From positions 1 through 38,549 of the forward strand of contig JAFTKO010000010.1 of the NCBI GenBank assembly GCA_017453205.1: 38,549 bases of DNA. Direction: 5' to 3'. Of this stretch, positions 7,893 to 17,040 are shown in pieces. The notes below the pieces were generated by a model. The model was not told where the DNA came from and did no database searches. It was given only the letters and a program-made list of their open reading frames with translations. The translations under genes and the position numbers were made by a program. How positions within the stretch are numbered: the first letter of the stretch is position 1; each line of letters opens with the position of its first letter. This DNA is from Clostridia bacterium (GTDB taxonomy: Bacteria > Bacillota > Clostridia > Oscillospirales > CAG-272).

Positions 7893-9665
7893 TCAGTCTT
7901 TTTCCGCTGCTTCGATCAAACGATCGACCTGTGCGCGGATATCCTTGAGGATCGCCGCAAACTCGGTCTGATAGCTTTCGTTGGGCACGGACTTGGCACG
8001 TCCGATGCTTTCGTGTACGGGAAGATTGCAGATCTCCTCGATGTCCGCACCTGCGGCAATCGCACGTCTCGCTTGATCCTCATAAGTGAAGATCAATTCC
8101 AACATCGCGTGCTGTTTGGCAAGCGGCGTGTAGCTGTCAATGTCGACAAAAGCATTCTGTTGCAGGAAGTCCTCACGGATCGACTGTGCCACGTCAAGCG
8201 TGAGACGGTCCTCGGCGGACAGCGCATCCATACCGACCAGCTTCACGATCTCCTGCAGGTCGGATTCAAGCTGTAAGGTCTTGAGACATCTGCCCGTGTA
8301 ATCCATAAAATTCTTTGAAACCTTCTCCGAGAACCAGCCCGACAGGCGGTCACGGTAAAGCGAATAAGAGTTGAGCCAGTTGATTGCGGGGAAATGACGT
8401 CGGTAAGCCAGCGATGCATCAAGTCCCCAAAACACCTTGACGATACGCAAGGTCGCCTGTGTAACCGGCTCGGAGATATCACCGCCCTGCGGAGAGACCG
8501 CGCCGATTGCCGAAAGCGCTCCCTCGCGCCCGTCGGAGCCAAGACAAACGACCTTCCCCGCGCGCTCATAGAACTGTGCCAAACGCGAGGTCAGATAAGC
8601 GGGATAGCCCTCCTCACCCGGCATTTCCTCGAGACGTCCCGACATTTCGCGCAATGCCTCGGCCCAACGCGAGGTTGAGTCGGCAATAACAGCCACCGAA
8701 TATCCCATATCACGGAAATACTCGGCAATGGTGATACCCGTGTAGATCGATGCCTCGCGCGCCGCAACCGGCATATCCGAGGTGTTTGCAATCAGCACCG
8801 TGCGTTCCATTAGGGATTTGCCCGTTTTGGGGTCGATCAGCTCTGGGAACTCACGCAATACGTCGGTCATTTCATTGCCTCGCTCGCCGCAACCGATGTA
8901 GACCACAAGATCCACATCGCTCCACTTAGCAAGCTGATGCTGTACCACGGTCTTACCGGAGCCGAAAGGTCCCGGTACACAAGCAGTTCCCCCCTTGGCA
9001 ATCGGAAACAGCGCGTCGATGACACGCTGACCTGTGATCATGGGATCGACAGGAGGCAGTTTTTCTTTATACGGACGCGACACACGAACGGGCCATTTTT
9101 GCATCAAAGTAATGTCTGCAATCGTCCCATCATCAAATTTGATCTTTCCGATGCGGTCGGTCACGCGGAAATCGCCCTCGCGCAGATCGACGATCGTTCC
9201 GTGCGTTTTGGGCGGCACCATGATCTTGTGCTCAATGACACTGTTTTCCTGTACCGTGCCGTAAATGTCACCGGAGTTGACCTTGTCACCGAATTTCAGA
9301 GCGGGCTTAAAATGCCACACCTTTGTGCGATCGAGCGCGGGTTCGTCAATGCCGCGCGTCAAATTGGCACCCACCTTGATGCGCATCGTCTCCAAGGGGC
9401 GCTGGATGCCGTCGTAAATATTGGTAAGCAGTCCGGGACCGAGCTCCACCGACAACGGGGCCCCCGTGGAAACCACCTTGTCGCCGCGTCCGATGCCCGC
9501 AGTCTCCTCGTAAACCTGGATCGACGCGCGGTCGCCGTGCATCTCGATGATCTCACCGATCAGCCGCTTTTCTCCGACGCGCACCACGTCAAACATGTTC
9601 GCCTCGCGCATTCCCTCCGCTACTACCAGAGGTCCCGATACCTTCAGTATTTTTCCTTCAACCAT
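7893..9665 (-). CDS. ntpA: V-type ATPase catalytic subunit A
   Basis: Catalytic subunit of 590 residues that hydrolyses ATP and drives rotation. The Walker A motif GPFGSGKT lies at 232-239. GERGNEM and the non-homologous insert (about residues 115-190), which separates A from F-type beta, are present. [27 protein letters not shown] is the signature segment. The length equals that of the E. hirae NtpA family. The start at 9665 follows an AAAGG about 12 bp upstream. It sits between subunits F and B. Confidence 0.97.
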   Translation of the reverse strand: MVEGKILKVSGPLVVAEGMREANMFDVVRVGEKRLIGEIIEMHGDRASIQVYEETAGIGRGDKVVSTGAPLSVELGPGLLTNIYDGIQRPLETMRIKVGANLTRGIDEPALDRTKVWHFKPALKFGDKVNSGDIYGTVQENSVIEHKIMVPPKTHGTIVDLREGDFRVTDRIGKIKFDDGTIADITLMQKWPVRVSRPYKEKLPPVDPMITGQRVIDALFPIAKGGTACVPGPFGSGKTVVQHQLAKWSDVDLVVYIGCGERGNEMTDVLREFPELIDPKTGKSLMERTVLIANTSDMPVAAREASIYTGITIAEYFRDMGYSVAVIADSTSRWAEALREMSGRLEEMPGEEGYPAYLTSRLAQFYERAGKVVCLGSDGREGALSAIGAVSPQGGDISEPVTQATLRIVKVFWGLDASLAYRRHFPAINWLNSYSLYRDRLSGWFSEKVSKNFMDYTGRCLKTLQLESDLQEIVKLVGMDALSAEDRLTLDVAQSIREDFLQQNAFVDIDSYTPLAKQHAMLELIFTYEDQARRAIAAGADIEEICNLPVHESIGRAKSVPNESYQTEFAAILKDIRAQVDRLIEAAEKD

Positions 9666-9729
9666 AGTTTTTCAACCTTTCTTTTTCCTCCGAACCCTCT
9701 TGCGGGAAAGTTCCGAGAAAAACGCGTCC

Positions 9730-10050
9730 TTACTCTTTAAACAAAATATCTGCACCGACGGCGCGTTCGACAGCGGAGCGAATATTGTTCATACCGTAGC
9801 CGGTAGAACCGCCCTGCCCCGGGATCGAGACCACGGCGGGCAATGGAAGATCCTTATAGCGTGAGAGTTCTTCCTCAAGCTGCATCGCGTAATTTTCGGT
9901 CAAAAAGATGACCGCGTACTCGCCGGATTTGACGAGCGTGTGCAGTGTTTTGGCGGCGCTTTCGGCATCCGGTGCCTCATGCACCGAAAAGCCCAACGCC
10001 ATAAAGCCGAGGACAGAATCCCGCTCGCCGATAATTGCAATTTTATACAT
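9730..10050 (-). CDS. ntpG: V-type ATPase subunit F
   Basis: A stalk protein of 106 residues that binds subunit D and helps regulate coupling (called NtpG in E. hirae). MYKIAIIGERDSVLGFMALG is the conserved N-terminus, followed by a CheY-like alpha/beta fold with YAVIFLTENYA and VVSIPGQGGSTG. The start at 10050 is chosen because the family begins at MYKIAIIG; the open frame reaches upstream to 10137. The ATG overlaps the stop of subunit C by 8 bp, indicating translational coupling. Confidence 0.94.
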   Translation of the reverse strand: MYKIAIIGERDSVLGFMALGFSVHEAPDAESAAKTLHTLVKSGEYAVIFLTENYAMQLEEELSRYKDLPLPAVVSIPGQGGSTGYGMNNIRSAVERAVGADILFKE

Positions 10051-11038
10051 AGCTTTCACGGATCCTTTCGCGAATGGTTTCGGCGGAAAGCCCCGCCGCC
10101 TTTCCGGCAAGAATGATACGGAGATTGCGCACCTCATATTCGTGTGCTTGCAGGAAAGCGATCAGCACCTCGGGACCGTAGGAGACATACTTCGCCTCGC
10201 GGATATGCTCCATCAAAAAGTTGTCGGCGCTCCGTTCGACCGCGGTCAGACTGCGGTCGGTTGCCGCCACCGCCTCGGAAAGCTTGCCGTATTCGGTGTA
10301 ATAAACCCGATCCCACAGTACATCCTCACCCGCCTCAAAAAGGGAGAGAAGAAAATCCTGCGAAAATGCCCCGCCACTCAAAAGCGCTTCGCGGAGCAAG
10401 GTCCGTCCGCTCTCGCCGCTCTTCATGCGCAAAATGCGCACAATGATCTGTAAATTGGTCAAGTCAATCTTTTCCCGCACCAGCCTCTCGGCAAATGCCA
10501 CACGGCTGTTCCGTGCGGCGGCAAGCATGTCGGCATAGCAGGCGCGGTCAAGCAACAGATCGATCTGCTGCGGATTTTTTGTTTTCGCAAAAGCGCGCAC
10601 CGCTTCGTCGGCGGCAATTGCCATTGCGGGAGCAAGCCCTTCAAAATTTCCTATTTCCGCCATGCGGATCACGGTCTCGATTTTCTGTGTTCCGAAATCG
10701 AACATCATCGAGCGCGGATCGATCTCGCGTATAAAGCCCTTGATCGCCGCCTTGACATTATTGCAATCATAAGGATAGCGCCACAACAGGAGCACCGCCT
10801 CGTCGGGGGCGAGTGCCTTGATCTCGCCGTAAGCACGGTTCAATATGCCAAGGAGCGTTTCCTCGCGCAAAAGTCTCCCGCTTTCCGCGTCGGTCACGGG
10901 AGAAACACCGTACTCGCGTAACAACGCTAAAAGCTCTTCCTCGGAGCCCGCAGACAGGAGCCTGTCCAGCTTTTCACGTCCGAGGATGGCGCCCTCCAAG
11001 GTGCGAATACGGGCACTGTGATACAAATAGTCGGTCAT
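10043..11038 (-). CDS. ntpC: V-type ATPase subunit C (d-type, rotor-stator linker)
   Basis: A protein of 331 residues, all helical, forming the socket that joins the central stalk to the membrane ring. The pattern YHSARIRTLEGAILGREKLDRLL and repeated NVKAAIKG and LRNLRIILAGKAAGL segments fit the AC39/C family. The start at 11038 has GGGAGGG six bases ahead and lies 14 bp after the subunit E stop; a TTG at 11056 in the same frame is less likely. The end overlaps subunit F. Confidence 0.92.
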   Translation of the reverse strand: MTDYLYHSARIRTLEGAILGREKLDRLLSAGSEEELLALLREYGVSPVTDAESGRLLREETLLGILNRAYGEIKALAPDEAVLLLWRYPYDCNNVKAAIKGFIREIDPRSMMFDFGTQKIETVIRMAEIGNFEGLAPAMAIAADEAVRAFAKTKNPQQIDLLLDRACYADMLAAARNSRVAFAERLVREKIDLTNLQIIVRILRMKSGESGRTLLREALLSGGAFSQDFLLSLFEAGEDVLWDRVYYTEYGKLSEAVAATDRSLTAVERSADNFLMEHIREAKYVSYGPEVLIAFLQAHEYEVRNLRIILAGKAAGLSAETIRERIRESYV

Positions 11039-11052
11039 CGACACCCTCCCCG

Positions 11053-11742
11053 TCAAGGACGATCGGCAGTGCCAAACAGTGCGCGGCTGACCTCGGTCTC
11101 CAGCTCCTCACGCAGCTGTGCAAATAACAGACGCAGAGAGCAGTTGGATTCAATGCTCCCGCAACGCAGGATCAGCCCGCCGTCGATCGCCGCTGTTTTA
11201 TCGGACAGCGTCAGCTTTTCAAGCATCTCGGACGGCAGTTTTCCACCAAGCTTTTGTTTTGCTCCCGCAATCAGCACTTGGCCGCAACGGTCGCGGTCAC
11301 GTTGGTTTAAGAGCACCTCATAGGCGGCGGGTGCCATCGCATCCTCCTCACCGTACAGAGTACGGCTGGTCTTTTCGGCTGTATCCTGCTCGATCAGTGC
11401 CGCGCAAAGCAGACCGATCAGCGTCTCGGTATATTTTTCGGTGTCCAAATTGCGGATGCCCGTAAGCGCACCTTCAAACACCTCGTCCAAAAGCTCGCTT
11501 TGCGCCATCAGCATTGTATTGCGTTTTTGTGTTGCCGCCGTCGACTTTGCACGCGCGATCAAGTCGGTCGCCTCGCGCTCCGCCTCGGCGTTGAGGCGTT
11601 CGCGGATCGCATCGGCACGTGCGGCATAATCTGCGGTGATCCGCTCACACTCCGCCTCTGCCGCCGCAAGGATCCCCGCGGCTTCGTCCCGTGCCTCGGC
11701 AAGGATCTTTTCGGTGATCCTGTCAAGTCCGTTCATTGACAT
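11053..11742 (-). CDS. ntpE: V-type ATPase subunit E (peripheral stalk)
   Basis: A protein of 229 residues. The first 100 form a long Ala/Glu/Arg coiled coil (ILAEARDEAAGILAAAEAEC), and the rest is the globular C-terminal domain ending in LRLLFAQLREELETEVSRALF. It forms the peripheral stator stalk with the small H/G subunit. An AAAGGAG stands 11 bp before the ATG. It lies between K and C, as in ntp operons. Confidence 0.92.
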   Translation of the reverse strand: MSMNGLDRITEKILAEARDEAAGILAAAEAECERITADYAARADAIRERLNAEAEREATDLIARAKSTAATQKRNTMLMAQSELLDEVFEGALTGIRNLDTEKYTETLIGLLCAALIEQDTAEKTSRTLYGEEDAMAPAAYEVLLNQRDRDRCGQVLIAGAKQKLGGKLPSEMLEKLTLSDKTAAIDGGLILRCGSIESNCSLRLLFAQLREELETEVSRALFGTADRP

Positions 11743-11788
11743 TTCGGTCTCTGCTCCTTTCCGTAAGTATCGGCTTTAAGAACCGTTA

Positions 11789-12277
11789 TCAAAGGATCAG
11801 CAACAGAGAGATGAGCAATGCGAGAATTGCGTAAAGCTCAACAAAGGATGCGGAAATAACAGCTTTACCCACGGCATCGGGGCGCTTTGCAAGCACCGAG
11901 ATACCTGCGGCGGCAACCTCACCCTGCTTGATTGCCGAGAACCAACCGCCAAGCGCAATGGGAAGCGATGCGAACAGATAGTAAGCGCCCTCGGAGGTGG
12001 TCAGTGCGGCGGTGCCGCCCATAATGCCACTGCCGATCATAATGAGGAATGCGGCAACCATGCCGTAAATACCCTGCGTCATGGGGAGTGCCTGCAACAG
12101 CATGGATTTACCGTACTTGTTGGGATCCTCACTGATGAGCCCCGCAGTCGCCTTTGCGACCAAATTGACGCCCTTTGCCGAACCGACACCCGGCAGGATG
12201 GTTGCCAATGCCGCGCCGATGATGGCAAGATTGTTGCCCGAAAATACTTCTTTTAAAATTTCTCCAAAAATTCCCAT
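11789..12277 (-). CDS. ntpK: V-type ATPase subunit K (membrane rotor proteolipid), Na+-type site
   Basis: A protein of 162 residues with four membrane helices (two fused hairpins), forming the ion-carrying rotor ring. The Na+-coordinating residues of E. hirae NtpK (Leu61, Thr64, Gln65, Tyr68, Gln110, Glu139) have counterparts at Leu64, Thr67, Gln68, Tyr71 (LPMTQGIYG), Gln118 (IKQGEV) and Glu147 (SFVELYAI), with the same spacing within each half. This suggests a sodium rather than proton pump. Only the second hairpin keeps the carboxylate, as in NtpK. AAGGAG precedes the ATG. Confidence 0.95.
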   Translation of the reverse strand: MGIFGEILKEVFSGNNLAIIGAALATILPGVGSAKGVNLVAKATAGLISEDPNKYGKSMLLQALPMTQGIYGMVAAFLIMIGSGIMGGTAALTTSEGAYYLFASLPIALGGWFSAIKQGEVAAAGISVLAKRPDAVGKAVISASFVELYAILALLISLLLIL

Positions 12278-12315
12278 GGTTTCATTCTCCTTTTCATGTT
12301 TGTTTTTTATGGTTT

Positions 12316-14373
12316 TTATTGGATCTCATTGGATATATCTCCCGTGTCTTCCGAGTAGTTTTCCGCCGGAAGTGCGGGAGAGAACGGCTCGCCGCCGTCA
12401 TCGTAGAACTTGCCGAAAAACTCGATATACTGCAATCGTGCCGCATGCACAAAGGTACCGAGTAGGTTGATGGCAAGGTTGAGCACATGACCGAGGATCA
12501 TGACGATCAGCATAAAGACAAAACCGATCGGACCGCTCGCGCCCATGCCCGTAAGCATATTGATGACCTGTGCAATGACACCCGCCACCAAGCCGAGTGC
12601 CAAGATACGTGAATAGGACAACAGATCCGACGCGTAGCTGATGAGCGAATATAAGCCTCCAAGCCCCTTGGACAGCCAGCCGAAAAAGCTCCTCTGCCCC
12701 ACTCCCTTTAGGAGAAAGATCAAGCCAAAGCCCGCAAACATTAGGTATTTACCAACCAACGAAAGCAACGCAAACAACTCATTCGTCGCCGCCGACACGG
12801 CAGAGGGATCGGGCATCAGCATGTCCACATACAGCGCGGGGACCATAAGGTCAATGCCGGCAAACAGCACCCAGTACGGCACCGTCGAGCAAATTCCCTC
12901 CAACACCTTGCCCCGCTTGCAGGTCTCGATCATGTTGATCGCCATACCGGCAATGAGGTGGACTTCCCCCACACCCAGTGCCAATACCAAAAAGCTTGTG
13001 GAGGAATCAATGGGGTTAAAAATGAGACCGTTGTAGAAAAATTTTCCGATTGCCGTGGTCTCGGCAACGCCGTCGGCATGGTAGATAAAGCTGTTCATAA
13101 TAGCGGTGGGGAGATTGCCGAACCACCCGCCAAACAAAACACCCATGATCATACAGGAAATGCCGCAGTAGCCGAACATCGAGAGCATTCGCCGCATCCC
13201 CTCCTTGGGGTTGAGCAGCTTGATACCGCCAAAGCATCCGAGCACCAACAAAAGCCCGTAGCCCACATCGGCAAACATCATACCGAAGATGATGAAATAG
13301 AAGATACTCATAATGAATGTGGGATCAAACGTCCCGTATTTCGGGTAAGAATACATTCCGATCACCCACTCGAAATTTGCCGCAAAGCGGTTGTTTTTGA
13401 GCAGAACGGGAGGCTCCTCGTCCTCCTCGGGCTCGGACACCTCACAGGCGCACTCAAACGCCGAAAGCGTCCGTGCAATCCTTTCCTCCGCTTCAGCGGG
13501 GACCCATCCCGAAAGTACCGCGCAATTTCGCGTTGCCGCCAATTTTCGTTTCTGTACGCAAACGTTGAGCGTTGTTTCCTCAATATCCGCGAGAATCTCT
13601 ACGTCGTTGATCGCCTCCGCAAGGTCGCGCAAGCGTTCCTCGGCACCAAACATCTCGGTATCGATCTCACCCAGCCTTGCCTCCGCGGTCTCATAAGCAA
13701 CCCGCGCGGTAGAAGCTACCTCGGGGAATGCGGTCTTTGAAAATCCGCGTGCCGCCAGTAACCGCTCGGCAGAGTCTGCATCTGTACGCAAGAACGTCAA
13801 CACCACATAAACACCGTTGCCATCGTCGGAGACCTCCTCGAAATACACACCCGCATTCTCCATCTCCTCGCGCACCTCCAACACATCGGTCCCCGCAGGA
13901 TAGGCTCCCAAAAGGATCTGTGTTTTGGCAGAGCCATCAGTGTCCAGTGCCGCGTCATAACCGAGCCATGGCTCCACCGACACCATCAGCGACTCGTTCC
14001 TTGTGCGTTCGGCAATCAGCGCATCGATCTGTGCCACCGTCGCAAGCGTGTCACAAACGGTCTGCCATGCACGTGCATCGCGTCCCTCGCGGCAGAACTC
14101 GGCGCGGTCGACACGGTGGACGATCCGCCCGAGTCCCCCCTTACGCGAAGTGTACTTGGCAAGGGTAGGCAATGCCGCGCGGATATCGGCAAGCCGACGC
14201 TCCACTGTACTCTTTTGGGTGTCAATCTCCAGCGTGCTCAGCGGTGTCAGCCCCTCGCCTGCGGACGTATTGCGAATTTCCACGCATTTGAGGTTCATCA
14301 GCTTGCGTACAATGGCATCCGCGTCCCGTTCGTAAGACAGGACGGTGAGTTTTTTCATTGTACCTACCGACAT
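12316..14373 (-). CDS. ntpI: V-type ATPase subunit I (a-type membrane stator)
   Basis: A protein of 685 residues. The N-terminal half is soluble and coiled (stator arm), and the C-terminal half has about seven membrane helices from residue 340 on (PKYGTFDPTFIMSIFYFIIFG onward) that make the ion half-channels. YASDLLSYSRILALGLVAG holds the conserved arginine that faces the rotor ring. The start MSVGTMKKLTVL at 14373 parallels the family's usual MA(I/V)xKMKKL opening; an ATG at 14358 (MKKLTVL) is possible. It overlaps the upstream small subunit by 10 bp. The open frame extends further upstream, but only as a shadow of that gene. Confidence 0.93.
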   Translation of the reverse strand: MSVGTMKKLTVLSYERDADAIVRKLMNLKCVEIRNTSAGEGLTPLSTLEIDTQKSTVERRLADIRAALPTLAKYTSRKGGLGRIVHRVDRAEFCREGRDARAWQTVCDTLATVAQIDALIAERTRNESLMVSVEPWLGYDAALDTDGSAKTQILLGAYPAGTDVLEVREEMENAGVYFEEVSDDGNGVYVVLTFLRTDADSAERLLAARGFSKTAFPEVASTARVAYETAEARLGEIDTEMFGAEERLRDLAEAINDVEILADIEETTLNVCVQKRKLAATRNCAVLSGWVPAEAEERIARTLSAFECACEVSEPEEDEEPPVLLKNNRFAANFEWVIGMYSYPKYGTFDPTFIMSIFYFIIFGMMFADVGYGLLLVLGCFGGIKLLNPKEGMRRMLSMFGYCGISCMIMGVLFGGWFGNLPTAIMNSFIYHADGVAETTAIGKFFYNGLIFNPIDSSTSFLVLALGVGEVHLIAGMAINMIETCKRGKVLEGICSTVPYWVLFAGIDLMVPALYVDMLMPDPSAVSAATNELFALLSLVGKYLMFAGFGLIFLLKGVGQRSFFGWLSKGLGGLYSLISYASDLLSYSRILALGLVAGVIAQVINMLTGMGASGPIGFVFMLIVMILGHVLNLAINLLGTFVHAARLQYIEFFGKFYDDGGEPFSPALPAENYSEDTGDISNEIQ

Positions 14374-14684
14374 TTTTGATCGAACCCCCTGAGAATCATT
14401 TTTTCTGCCATTTTTCGACGCAAGGCAACCGTCTTTTTCAGCTCTGCCGCCTCTTCGACACTCTCGGCGCCAATGCGCTCCGAGGTCTGCGCAGTGCGCT
14501 CGCGGAGCTGTACCATCATGGCGGCAAGCTCGGCGGCGGTCTCCTTTTCGGTAGCCGCGCACATGGCTTGTCCGTCTGCCTCTGCCCGCGCGATCATTTC
14601 CTTGGCACGCTCACGCGCCTCGGCAACCATACGCGCGGCGGTCTCTTCGGTTTTCTTGATTTGAATTATCGATTCTCTTGACAT
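14364..14684 (-). CDS. ntpF: V-type ATPase small peripheral-stalk subunit (H/G-like, NtpF equivalent)
   Basis: A protein of 106 residues, nearly all one Ala/Glu/Arg/Met coiled coil (IIQIKKTEETAARMVAEA and so on), the usual first gene of ntp operons. It pairs with subunit E in the stator stalk. AGGAGG stands five bases before the ATG, and a consensus promoter lies 83 bp upstream. The assignment rests on position, length and coiled-coil nature, since this subunit is weakly conserved. Confidence 0.85.
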   Translation of the reverse strand: MSRESIIQIKKTEETAARMVAEARERAKEMIARAEADGQAMCAATEKETAAELAAMMVQLRERTAQTSERIGAESVEEAAELKKTVALRRKMAEKMILRGFDQKCR

Positions 14685-14711
14685 AAAACCTCCTGTGGTT
14701 CCCCGTCATTT

Positions 14712-14748
14712 CCACGGGACCGTCCTTTGCGGAGCGGTCCCCCTGTGG
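14712..14748 (-). other. Hairpin in the V-ATPase operon leader
   Basis: Arms GGGACCG/CGGTCCC (14716-14722 and 14735-14741) with inner TCC/GGA and outer CCAC/GTGG pairs form a stable stem between promoter and first start codon. No T-run follows on the minus strand, so it is a leader structure rather than a terminator. No known riboswitch was recognised. Confidence 0.5.
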
Positions 14749-14766
14749 ATAGAATTACCATTTTTC

Positions 14767-14795
14767 ATTATATCATAGTTTTTTGCAAAATGCAA
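14767..14795 (-). promoter_or_regulatory. Promoter of the V-ATPase operon
   Basis: On the minus strand TTGCAT (14790-14795), a 17-bp spacer and TATAAT (14767-14772). Confidence 0.8.
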
Positions 14796-14831
14796 GTTTT
14801 TTATGTCGATTTTCAACATTTTTTTGCAAAG

Positions 14832-15380
14832 TCAAATTTCGGCGCTTCTCGGTAATTTTTGCTCCAAAAACGCCATGTGATCGGTGACGTTGCGAAAAAA
14901 TACCATCTGCTCGCCCTCCGGGTAAATTCCGTCGGGACGGAACGGCAGCTTTCCTTGTGAGAGCTTGATGCCAAAGGTCTTTAAAATTTCGGAAAACGGC
15001 AAGAGTGTTTCCTCCTCGGTATTCCAAACATGCGAGATGCGGTGATAGCTTTTTTGCGGCTCCTTCCATTGTCCCGTCAGCTTGGATTCACACAGGATCG
15101 CCGCGTGGATCCCCTCCTCCCACGGAATACGCATTTTTAAATGATAATGCTGTGCGCGAAACTGTGATTTTTCCCGCACGCTCTCCAGTGCCAAAAACTC
15201 CTTACGCAACGACTCCCCATAGACCGATTGCGCCCAAGTCATGCAAGTCTGTGCAAGGTGGAGATAAAACTCCCGCATCAAGGGCTTCTCCTCGGGAAGC
15301 AGAAGCTCCGCATCGGCACGCAACAAAATTTGATACCCCTCTCTCACCGTTCCGTGCTTCTCGATTTTTTCTATCTTCAA
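14832..15380 (-). CDS. Unrecognised protein, faintly RsiV/DUF3298-like
   Basis: A protein of 182 residues with no signal peptide or membrane segment. It begins at a TTG codon with AAAGGAGG eight bases upstream; no ATG is better placed. The middle (QFRAQHYHLKMRIP) and the end (FRPDGIYPEGEQMVFF) recall the strand-rich C-terminal domain of RsiV/DUF3298 proteins found in clostridia, but the likeness is weak and no function is claimed. It lies between the terminator of the acyltransferase operon and the V-ATPase promoter, so it may have its own transcript. No clear promoter was found. Confidence 0.7.
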   Translation of the reverse strand: MKIEKIEKHGTVREGYQILLRADAELLLPEEKPLMREFYLHLAQTCMTWAQSVYGESLRKEFLALESVREKSQFRAQHYHLKMRIPWEEGIHAAILCESKLTGQWKEPQKSYHRISHVWNTEEETLLPFSEILKTFGIKLSQGKLPFRPDGIYPEGEQMVFFRNVTDHMAFLEQKLPRSAEI

Positions 15381-15452
15381 AGTGATCGCCTCCTTTTTAC
15401 CTTTTTATTCAATCAAAAAAGAAAATATACCATGGGACAAGATGCGAAAAAC

Positions 15453-15487
15453 AAAAAAAAGCGAAGAACCTCTGTCGGGTTCCTCGC
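15453..15487 (-). terminator. Terminator of the ACP-MBOAT operon
   Basis: On the minus strand GCGAGGAACC/GGTTCTTCGC (15461-15487, one G-T pair) is followed by a run of eight T, 11 bp after the lipoprotein stop. Confidence 0.88.
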
Positions 15488-15498
15488 CTTTTGTAAAA

Positions 15499-15993
15499 TC
15501 ATTCATATTTGAGATATTGAATATTGGTCACAACCCCGTCGCGAAGCAGGATTTGAAGCTTTGCATCATTGTCGTAATCAAAGTAAACGATCTGCTGTTC
15601 GGTTTGGACATTTGGGGTACCGTGCTTATTGAGCACATCCTCGGCACTGTCACCGATGCAAATGCCCTCGGGGGTAGCGATCGAGGTGTCGGCATCATCA
15701 AAGATCTCCACCGAGAGAATATAGTCCTTTCCCTCATTGGAATAAGTCTGAATTTTATAGGACGTGTATTGGTAGACCTTGTCCTTGTCGTCGCCGTAGC
15801 AGCTCCCCGTCTCGGCAAACGCCACATACGCACCGAGGGAGGCAATGATCGGCTCGGCTTCGGCGTCAAGCGTGACTGTCACGCCGCCCACGACAAACGG
15901 GCGAAAACCGGTGTTTTCCTCATTCCCGTTATCACAAGAAGCCATCGCGCAAAGCATCAACGCGCCAAGCAATAAAGCGATCAGTTTTTTCAT
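15499..15993 (-). CDS. Putative lipoprotein of the MBOAT operon
   Basis: A protein of 164 residues beginning MKKLIALLLGALMLCAMASC. This is a lipoprotein signal peptide with Cys20 as the probable lipidated residue. The mature part is acidic. Its last 60 residues (ICIGDSAEDVLNKHGTP, then LQILLRDGVVTNIQY) have the 'G-x-S-xxx-V-xxx-x-G-x-P' layout of small OmlA/BLIP-like binding domains, a fold guess only. The start at 15993 is 19 bp after the SGNH gene stop and follows GAAAGGA. As last gene of the operon it may assist the acyltransferase outside the membrane. Confidence 0.8.
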   Translation of the reverse strand: MKKLIALLLGALMLCAMASCDNGNEENTGFRPFVVGGVTVTLDAEAEPIIASLGAYVAFAETGSCYGDDKDKVYQYTSYKIQTYSNEGKDYILSVEIFDDADTSIATPEGICIGDSAEDVLNKHGTPNVQTEQQIVYFDYDNDAKLQILLRDGVVTNIQYLKYE

Positions 15994-16012
15994 TTTCAAG
16001 ATATCCTTTCTT

Positions 16013-17029
16013 TCAGTTGTTTCGTTCCGCGTAATACGCATCCAGCTTTTTCTGCCATGTCTCGGCAAGCGCGGTATCGTTTTTTCGGCTCTCCAACCCA
16101 AACTCATTCACCAAAAGCTCGCCAAAATACGAGGTCAGCTTTTCGGCTCCGTAAACATTGAGATGTACCCCCATGTCGTAAGTGTCGGTACTCCAATCGA
16201 TGCCGATCTCATCGGCAAGCGGAATAAAATTGTAATATTTCAACCTGTTTTCCTCGGCGTAAGCAACGATCTGCTCGTCCCATTCGTCGTACCAGTGGTA
16301 TTTCCAGTCATTGGTGGGCGCTTTGATCAACACAAACGCAATGCCGTTTTCCTCACACAGCGCACGCATTTTGTCAAGGTACTCCATCGAGGTCTCGGGC
16401 AAGGTATCATCGACAAGCGGCGAGGGAGTGATCTCGGCCTTGCCGCCGCGGATCTCGGTCTGCATCAAATACCCGTTGTGCGACACGGTATCGCGGCGGA
16501 AAAGGTAGGTAAAGTCCTCTTTTCCAAGCTCCTTCCATCGGCTGTGAAAGCGCAGAAGCGGGAAAAGATACGAAGCAAAGCTTTCCTCCTCTGTCATCGA
16601 AGCCGAGATCGCTTTGAGCTTGGTTACGGAAAGCTTCATTCCGTCCAGCGTCATGCGGTTGTATGCCTCATCTTGGGGTTCTCCGTACTTGAGCGCCAGC
16701 ACGTTGAATACCACGACCTTTGGAGTCTCATATTTCAAGATTTCCTCAAGCAGATAATAGGACTGCCACGTCAGTTGTTGCGCACTGCCGCGGATGTATG
16801 AGGTGATCCCGTACTCCTCCCACAGCGTGGGCGGGGTAAAGCTCTCGTAGACCTCACAGTCTCCAACAAACAGGACGTCGTGAGAGGTCTCCTCGCCGTA
16901 GTATTCGGCGATCAACGCCCCCTCGCGGGACGCCGACATATATTTGGGCTGCACCAACGCCTGTATAAAGCCGAGTAAAATCACGGTGACAAGTATCATG
17001 CAGATACATAAGATGATTCTCTTTTTCAT
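16013..17029 (-). CDS. Membrane-anchored SGNH-like protein paired with MBOAT acyltransferase
   Basis: A protein of 338 residues with an N-terminal anchor (residues 4-24), the rest outside. In the position of the SGNH/GDSL nucleophile block stands FVGDCEVYESF (residues 55-64, Cys58 where Ser is usual). The C-terminal Asp-xxx-His pair is seen in DMGVHLNVYGAEKL (Asp284, His288). Proteins of this type (DltD, AlgJ/AlgX-like) act with an MBOAT partner in esterifying cell-surface polymers. The start at 17029 lies 11 bp after the MBOAT stop; a TTG at 17044 overlaps that stop and is less likely. Confidence 0.85.
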   Translation of the reverse strand: MKKRIILCICMILVTVILLGFIQALVQPKYMSASREGALIAEYYGEETSHDVLFVGDCEVYESFTPPTLWEEYGITSYIRGSAQQLTWQSYYLLEEILKYETPKVVVFNVLALKYGEPQDEAYNRMTLDGMKLSVTKLKAISASMTEEESFASYLFPLLRFHSRWKELGKEDFTYLFRRDTVSHNGYLMQTEIRGGKAEITPSPLVDDTLPETSMEYLDKMRALCEENGIAFVLIKAPTNDWKYHWYDEWDEQIVAYAEENRLKYYNFIPLADEIGIDWSTDTYDMGVHLNVYGAEKLTSYFGELLVNEFGLESRKNDTALAETWQKKLDAYYAERNN

Positions 17030-17040
17030 ATCACTCTCTA

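Noticed and set aside
14374-14562. Longer N-terminus for V-ATPase subunit I
   Set aside because: It is an out-of-frame reading of the upstream H/G-like gene, rich in Arg and Cys.
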